Origin: Kineosporia sp. NBRC 101731
Lineage (GTDB): Bacteria; Actinomycetota; Actinomycetes; Actinomycetales; Kineosporiaceae
Assembly: GCF_030269305.1 (NCBI RefSeq)
Contig: NZ_BSTC01000005.1
Location: 124,001 to 188,000, forward strand
Direction: 5' to 3'
Length of the DNA: 64,000 nt
The number at the start of each line of letters is the position of its first letter. The first letter of the stretch is position 1. Shown here in pieces: positions 61,100 to 64,000 of this stretch. The notes beneath the pieces are model-generated. The model searched no databases. It was not told the DNA's origin and was given only the letters and a program-made list of their open reading frames with translations. Both the position numbers and the translations under genes were made by a program.

Positions 61100-61609
61100 T
61101 CAGTTACCGCGTCGCCGCAGCCACACGAACAGACCGGTCAGGAAGGCGAAGACGCCGCCCAGGGCCGGAAGGAGCCACGGGCGCTCCCGGCGCTGCTGCT
61201 GCACGGCCTCCTGGGCCACGTGGGCCTTCTCGGCCGCGATCACGCGGGCCTGTCCGGCCTTGGCCCGGGCCTGCTCGCCGGTGACCTTCGACTGCTCGGT
61301 GACGGCGGTCTTCGCCGCGACCGCCTGAACCTTGGCGGTCTGCTGCACCTCACCGGCCTTGAGCTTCAGCTCCTGGGCCTTGACCCGCGCGGCGCCCTGC
61401 ACCTCGTGGGCCTTGGTCAGGGCGGTGTCCTGGGCCTGGAGGGCCTTGGTCCGGGCGGCGTCCTGCACCTGGTGCGCCTTCTCGGTGGCGCGGGTCTTCA
61501 CGTCGGTACGGGCGGCGAGGGCCTCGACGGTGTCCGCGAGCTCGTCGCGGGTGTGGTCGATGTCCTCACGGATCTCGTCGGCGCTGCGGCTGCCGTTCTC
61601 GTCGCTCAT
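61100..61609 (-). CDS. DUF3618-domain membrane protein
   Basis: 169 residues. The N-terminal DUF3618 signature is RSADEIREDIDHTRDELADTVEALAARTDVKTRATEKA. A long Ala/Lys/Gln-rich helix follows (about 50-140, repeated KAHxVQxAARxKAQ units). The protein ends with one membrane helix (WLLPALGGVFAFLTGLFVWL) and a basic tail. The layout is a tail-anchored coiled coil on the cytoplasmic face. ATG 61609 overlaps the stop of the upstream holin-like gene (ATGA). The two genes are a frequent actinobacterial pair of unknown function, possibly linked to envelope stress. Confidence 0.9.
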   Translation of the reverse strand: MSDENGSRSADEIREDIDHTRDELADTVEALAARTDVKTRATEKAHQVQDAARTKALQAQDTALTKAHEVQGAARVKAQELKLKAGEVQQTAKVQAVAAKTAVTEQSKVTGEQARAKAGQARVIAAEKAHVAQEAVQQQRRERPWLLPALGGVFAFLTGLFVWLRRRGN

Positions 61610-62076
61610 CGGTGCGTACTCTCCTTCACGGCTTCGACGTCGTGCTTCGTGCTGTCCACGGCCTGGGTCGGCACGGGGGGAGTGGCCTGCTGGAACTGCC
61701 GGCGGCCGATCAGGGCCATCACGCCGGCCACGACGAGCAGCACCGCGGCCACGATCAGCGCGGCTGCCCAGGCCGGCATCGCCTCGGCCAGGCCGAGCAC
61801 GGCCGCGGCGATCAGCACGCCGGTGCCGAACAGGGCGACCAGGCCGGCTCCGCCGAAGGCACCGGCACCGATGCCCGCGTGCTTCGCCTTCTCGGTCAGC
61901 TCCGCCTTGGCGAGCTCGATCTCCTGGCGGGCCAGCTGCGGCACCAGGCGGGTGATGTCCTGGACCAGTTCGGGGGCCGACTTGTCCTGCGCAGGCGTCT
62001 GGGGGGCGGGGTGCGTCGGGACGGGCCCGGGAGCAGCCGATGTCATGCTCGAAGGCCTCTCGTTCATCACGCTCAT
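61606..62076 (-). CDS. actinobacterial holin-X/DUF1469-like membrane protein
   Basis: 156 residues from ATG 62076 (TTGGAG six bases upstream; ATG 62067 alternative). A Pro/Ala-rich N-terminus precedes SAPELVQDITRLVPQLARQEIELAKAELTEKAKHAGIGAGAFGGAG, the signature of the phage-holin 3_6 family. Two membrane helices follow (about 78-125). Despite the name, no phage genes are nearby; members are host membrane proteins. It is coupled to the DUF3618 gene. Confidence 0.88.
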   Translation of the reverse strand: MSVMNERPSSMTSAAPGPVPTHPAPQTPAQDKSAPELVQDITRLVPQLARQEIELAKAELTEKAKHAGIGAGAFGGAGLVALFGTGVLIAAAVLGLAEAMPAWAAALIVAAVLLVVAGVMALIGRRQFQQATPPVPTQAVDSTKHDVEAVKESTHR

Positions 62077-62210
62077 GGCTTCTCCAAGGTCGCGTCTCAC
62101 GTTCTTCTTCGAATCTAGGTGTGCCCTGGCCAGGCGCATTCTGAGTTACCCCCGGCGATGCGGCGCGGGGATCCGGACAGATGCCCCCAAGATCACGCGA
62201 TACTGGCCGC

Positions 62211-62813
62211 ATGACTGATGTGCAGCCTGAGGACGAGACCGTGGGCCGATCGGGGGCCGGCACGCTGGTCTGCGTCGTACTGCTGGTGCTGACCGTGGGC
62301 CAGCTGCTGGTGGCCACCTTCTTCGCCTCGGGACTGGAACAGTTCGAGGACAAGGGTTTCGGGGCCCGTCTGGTGCTCTACCCGGCGATGATGCTGACGG
62401 TGCCGGCGATCTGGTGGCTCACCACGAAGCGTCGTGACGACCCGCCGTGGGCCGCGTTCGCCTGGATCATGCTCCCCTTCCTCGTCGACGTGACCGGCAA
62501 CACGCTGAACCTGTACGACGCGGTCGGCTGGTGGGACGACGCCAACCACTTCGTGAACTGGATGTTCCTCGGGCTCGGGGCCGGTCTGCTGATCACCCGC
62601 GGGCAGGCACGGCCGAGCTGGGAGATCGTGCTCCTGGTCGCCGGTGTCGGCGCGATCATGGCGATCTTCTGGGAGATCGGGGAGTATTACGCGTTCATCC
62701 GGGGCGGCACGGAGCTCGGCACCGCCTACACCGACACTCTGGGGGACGAGGTGCTCGGCACGTTCGGAGCCGTCACCGCCGGGGTGATCACGGCGGTGCG
62801 TCAGCGGCGGTAG
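62211..62813 (+). CDS. YjdF/DUF2238-like integral membrane protein
   Basis: 200 residues with about six membrane helices. Motifs typical of YjdF/DUF2238 proteins are VDVTGNTLNLYDAVGWWDDANHFVNWMFLGLGAGLLI and EIGEYYAFIRGGTELGTAYTDTLGDEVLGTFGAVTAGVI, with clustered Asp/His/Glu residues that could bind metal at the membrane face. The function is unknown. ATG 62211; the 3' end overlaps the convergent SRPBCC gene by 13 bases. Confidence 0.85.
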   Translation: MTDVQPEDETVGRSGAGTLVCVVLLVLTVGQLLVATFFASGLEQFEDKGFGARLVLYPAMMLTVPAIWWLTTKRRDDPPWAAFAWIMLPFLVDVTGNTLNLYDAVGWWDDANHFVNWMFLGLGAGLLITRGQARPSWEIVLLVAGVGAIMAIFWEIGEYYAFIRGGTELGTAYTDTLGDEVLGTFGAVTAGVITAVRQRR

Positions 62814-63247
62814 GCCCCGCCCTCAGCCAGAAAGGCGAGTCGTCGCAGGCTTTCGGTGTTGCGCGGTGCGATGCTCAGCTGGCGGAGGGGCTGGGGTACG
62901 AGCTTGCCCGGCCCGGAGGAGGCGTCTTCCTGCATGCGCACCAGGCAACCGCCGTCCTCGTCGTCCTCGAGTTCGAGGTAGACCGTGGCCTCGCCGATCG
63001 GCCAGCCCTTGGCCTGCAACACCAGCCGATGGTCCTGGACGATGTCGACCACCTGGGTCTCGTCGTCCAGCAGGGCCGGCCACACACCGACCGAATGGTG
63101 AATCTTGGAACCCGGTTTCGGCCAGGCGTCGTCCACCGCCCGGATCCGGGAGGCGCCGACCACCCAGCCGGCGTAGAGCCAGCCGTCGGACAGAACCGCG
63201 AAGACGTCCTGCACGGGGGCCTGGATGTGCCGCTTGACCTCGATCAT
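62801..63247 (-). CDS. SRPBCC-family polyketide-cyclase-like protein
   Basis: 148 residues with the START/Bet v1-like fold. MIEVKRHIQAPVQDVFAVLSDGWLYAGWVVGASRIRAVDDAWPKPGSKIHHSVGVWP opens the hydrophobic cavity domain, and VDIVQDHRLVLQAKGWPIGEATVYLELE continues it. Such proteins bind hydrophobic small molecules; no ligand can be named. ATG 63247 lacks a strong ribosome site. Convergent overlap with the YjdF-like gene. Confidence 0.88.
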   Translation of the reverse strand: MIEVKRHIQAPVQDVFAVLSDGWLYAGWVVGASRIRAVDDAWPKPGSKIHHSVGVWPALLDDETQVVDIVQDHRLVLQAKGWPIGEATVYLELEDDEDGGCLVRMQEDASSGPGKLVPQPLRQLSIAPRNTESLRRLAFLAEGGAYRR

Positions 63248-63657
63248 GGCCCTATTGCACCGCAGATCCGGCCGATGCGTCACTCGACCGTGGTCATGAC
63301 GATGAGCGTGCCCGCCGTGCGGGCGTCCACCTGGTGCAGCGCGCCGGCGGTGACGGCGACCCGGACCAGGACCAGCCGGCGCATCGACTGCTGGAGGGTG
63401 AGGGCCGACCGGTCCCGAGGGCCGGGGGCCACCGGGGGTTGCTGCTGGGTGGGGTTCGTGGTTATCCGGTCGGTGCTCCGCCTCGCTTTTCGTACTGGCC
63501 GGCGCGCAGAGTCGTGGTGGAAGGGCGACGCACCCCGGACAGAGCGCGCCGTGGGACAGACAGTCTGTTGCCTGTGCCCTTCTCCGCCCGGTGCGACGCG
63601 CGGTACAGGTCGCACCGGGCGGAGAAGGGTTTCCCGACCTATCGACCGCCCCTGCGG
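63248..63657. other. intergenic region with possible remnant of a small membrane protein
   Basis: 410 bases. A minus-strand frame ending at 63280 reads LVLVRVAVTAGALHQVDARTAGTLIVMTTVE, faintly like the core of small DUF6458-type membrane proteins. It lacks a sensible start and its second half, so it is a remnant at best. The rest shows only the hairpin at 63577-63629. Confidence 0.35.
63577..63629. terminator. 21-bp-stem hairpin downstream of the SDR gene
   Basis: CCCTTCTCCGCCCGGTGCGAC (63577-63597) is exactly complementary to 63609-63629 around an 11-base loop. It lies 28 bp past the stop of the minus-strand SDR gene and is its likely terminator. Confidence 0.8.
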
Positions 63658-64000
63658 TCAGGGCGTGGGCATTCCCCCGGTCACGGTGAGGGTCTCGCCC
63701 ACGGTGTACGACGACTCGGCTGAGGCCAGGTACACGTACGCCGGCGCCAGTTCGGCCGGCTGCCCCGGACGGCCCAGCGGGGTCTGCTGCCCGAACTCCG
63801 GAAGAGCCTCGGACGGCTGACCGCCGGCGGCCTGCAACGGCGTCCAGATCGGGCCGGGGGCCACCACGTTCACCCGGATACCGCGCGGGGCCAGCTGCTG
63901 GGCCAGCGCCTTGCTGAAGGTGTTGATCGCGGCCTTGGTGGTGGCGTAGTCGACCAGCGTGGGGGAAGGGCTGTAGGCCTGCACCGAACTGGTATTGATG
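63658..64000 (-). CDS. short-chain dehydrogenase/reductase, 5' part beyond window
   Basis: C-terminal 114 residues of a classical SDR. Visible are the end of the catalytic-Ser strand ([15 protein letters not shown]), the active-site DYATTKAAI with Tyr and Lys, and [35 protein letters not shown]. The closing [22 protein letters not shown] is typical. The pattern matches the YghA/GsiB-linked general-stress SDRs, usually about 290 residues. The start lies beyond 64000. Confidence 0.92.
   Translation of the reverse strand, partial: INTSSVQAYSPSPTLVDYATTKAAINTFSKALAQQLAPRGIRVNVVAPGPIWTPLQAAGGQPSEALPEFGQQTPLGRPGQPAELAPAYVYLASAESSYTVGETLTVTGGMPTP

Noticed and set aside
61606-62076. Holin-like gene as a sign of prophage
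   Set aside because: The holin-X/DUF1469 family is chromosomal in actinomycetes and here is coupled to a DUF3618 gene; no other phage gene is present.
63280-63615. 111-codon minus-strand frame as a gene
   Set aside because: Composition is Arg/Pro-rich at its start and only the last 30 residues look protein-like; no ribosome site and a hairpin lies within its 5' part.

Overview
The window is about 64 kb of very GC-rich DNA with strong G/C third positions, GTG/TTG starts, many four-base ATGA/GTGA gene overlaps and several start codons without a leader. It looks like an actinomycete chromosome. Three methyl-accepting chemotaxis proteins and two roadblock proteins point to a motile lineage rather than Streptomyces. 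A Kineosporiaceae-like organism is my guess, not a proven assignment. I see no rRNA, tRNA, CRISPR array, prophage or complete insertion sequence.

Layout. 1-5.5 kb (minus): a membrane protein, an ABC exporter (ATPase plus FtsX-like permease) and a NarL-type two-component system in one coupled operon, divergent from a PfkB-type sugar kinase across a 20-base palindrome. 6.6-7.2 kb: a Dps mini-ferritin with an IdeR/DtxR-type iron box upstream. 7.6-9.8 kb: glycogen debranching enzyme GlgX. 9.9-12.1 kb: a kinase/degenerate-kinase membrane pair without a response regulator. 12.3-14.3 kb: a PhoX-family phosphatase. 14.5-18.2 kb: a coupled methyltransferase and three-glycosyltransferase operon. 19.4-23.4 kb: a siderophore-type iron uptake system, with an iron box on the binding-protein gene. 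23.5-32.8 kb: a MinD/ParA-like ATPase, pirin, hexapeptide acyltransferase, XRE regulator/SDR pair, acyl-CoA dehydrogenase and NfeD/flotillin pair.

33.0-40.0 kb: a two-ATPase, two-permease FtsX-type ABC system whose first ATPase ends in an AbrB-like hairpin, followed by a 163-bp MITE-like element. 40.3-43.1 kb: a 940-residue protein with an unrecognised cytoplasmic half, one membrane span and an extracellular type-1 periplasmic-binding-protein half. 43.1-47.5 kb: a small gene frameshifted by an 8-bp tandem duplication, a hydrolase and TetR regulator with twin operators, a second PfkB kinase, SurE and an unknown gene. 47.6-56.0 kb: the chemoreceptor/roadblock region, including two tandem 549-residue receptors with almost identical signalling domains. 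56.2-64 kb: YihY/BrkB, a luciferase-like oxidoreductase, an LprI-like secreted protein, a DHA2 drug exporter with divergent TetR and twin operators, a DUF3618/holin-like pair, a YjdF-like protein, an SRPBCC protein and a partial SDR.

Recurring themes are iron homeostasis (one predicted regulator acting on both storage and uptake), membrane export and sensing, and very long intergenic palindromes. Three of the palindromes share their outer arm sequence and behave like a repeat family.
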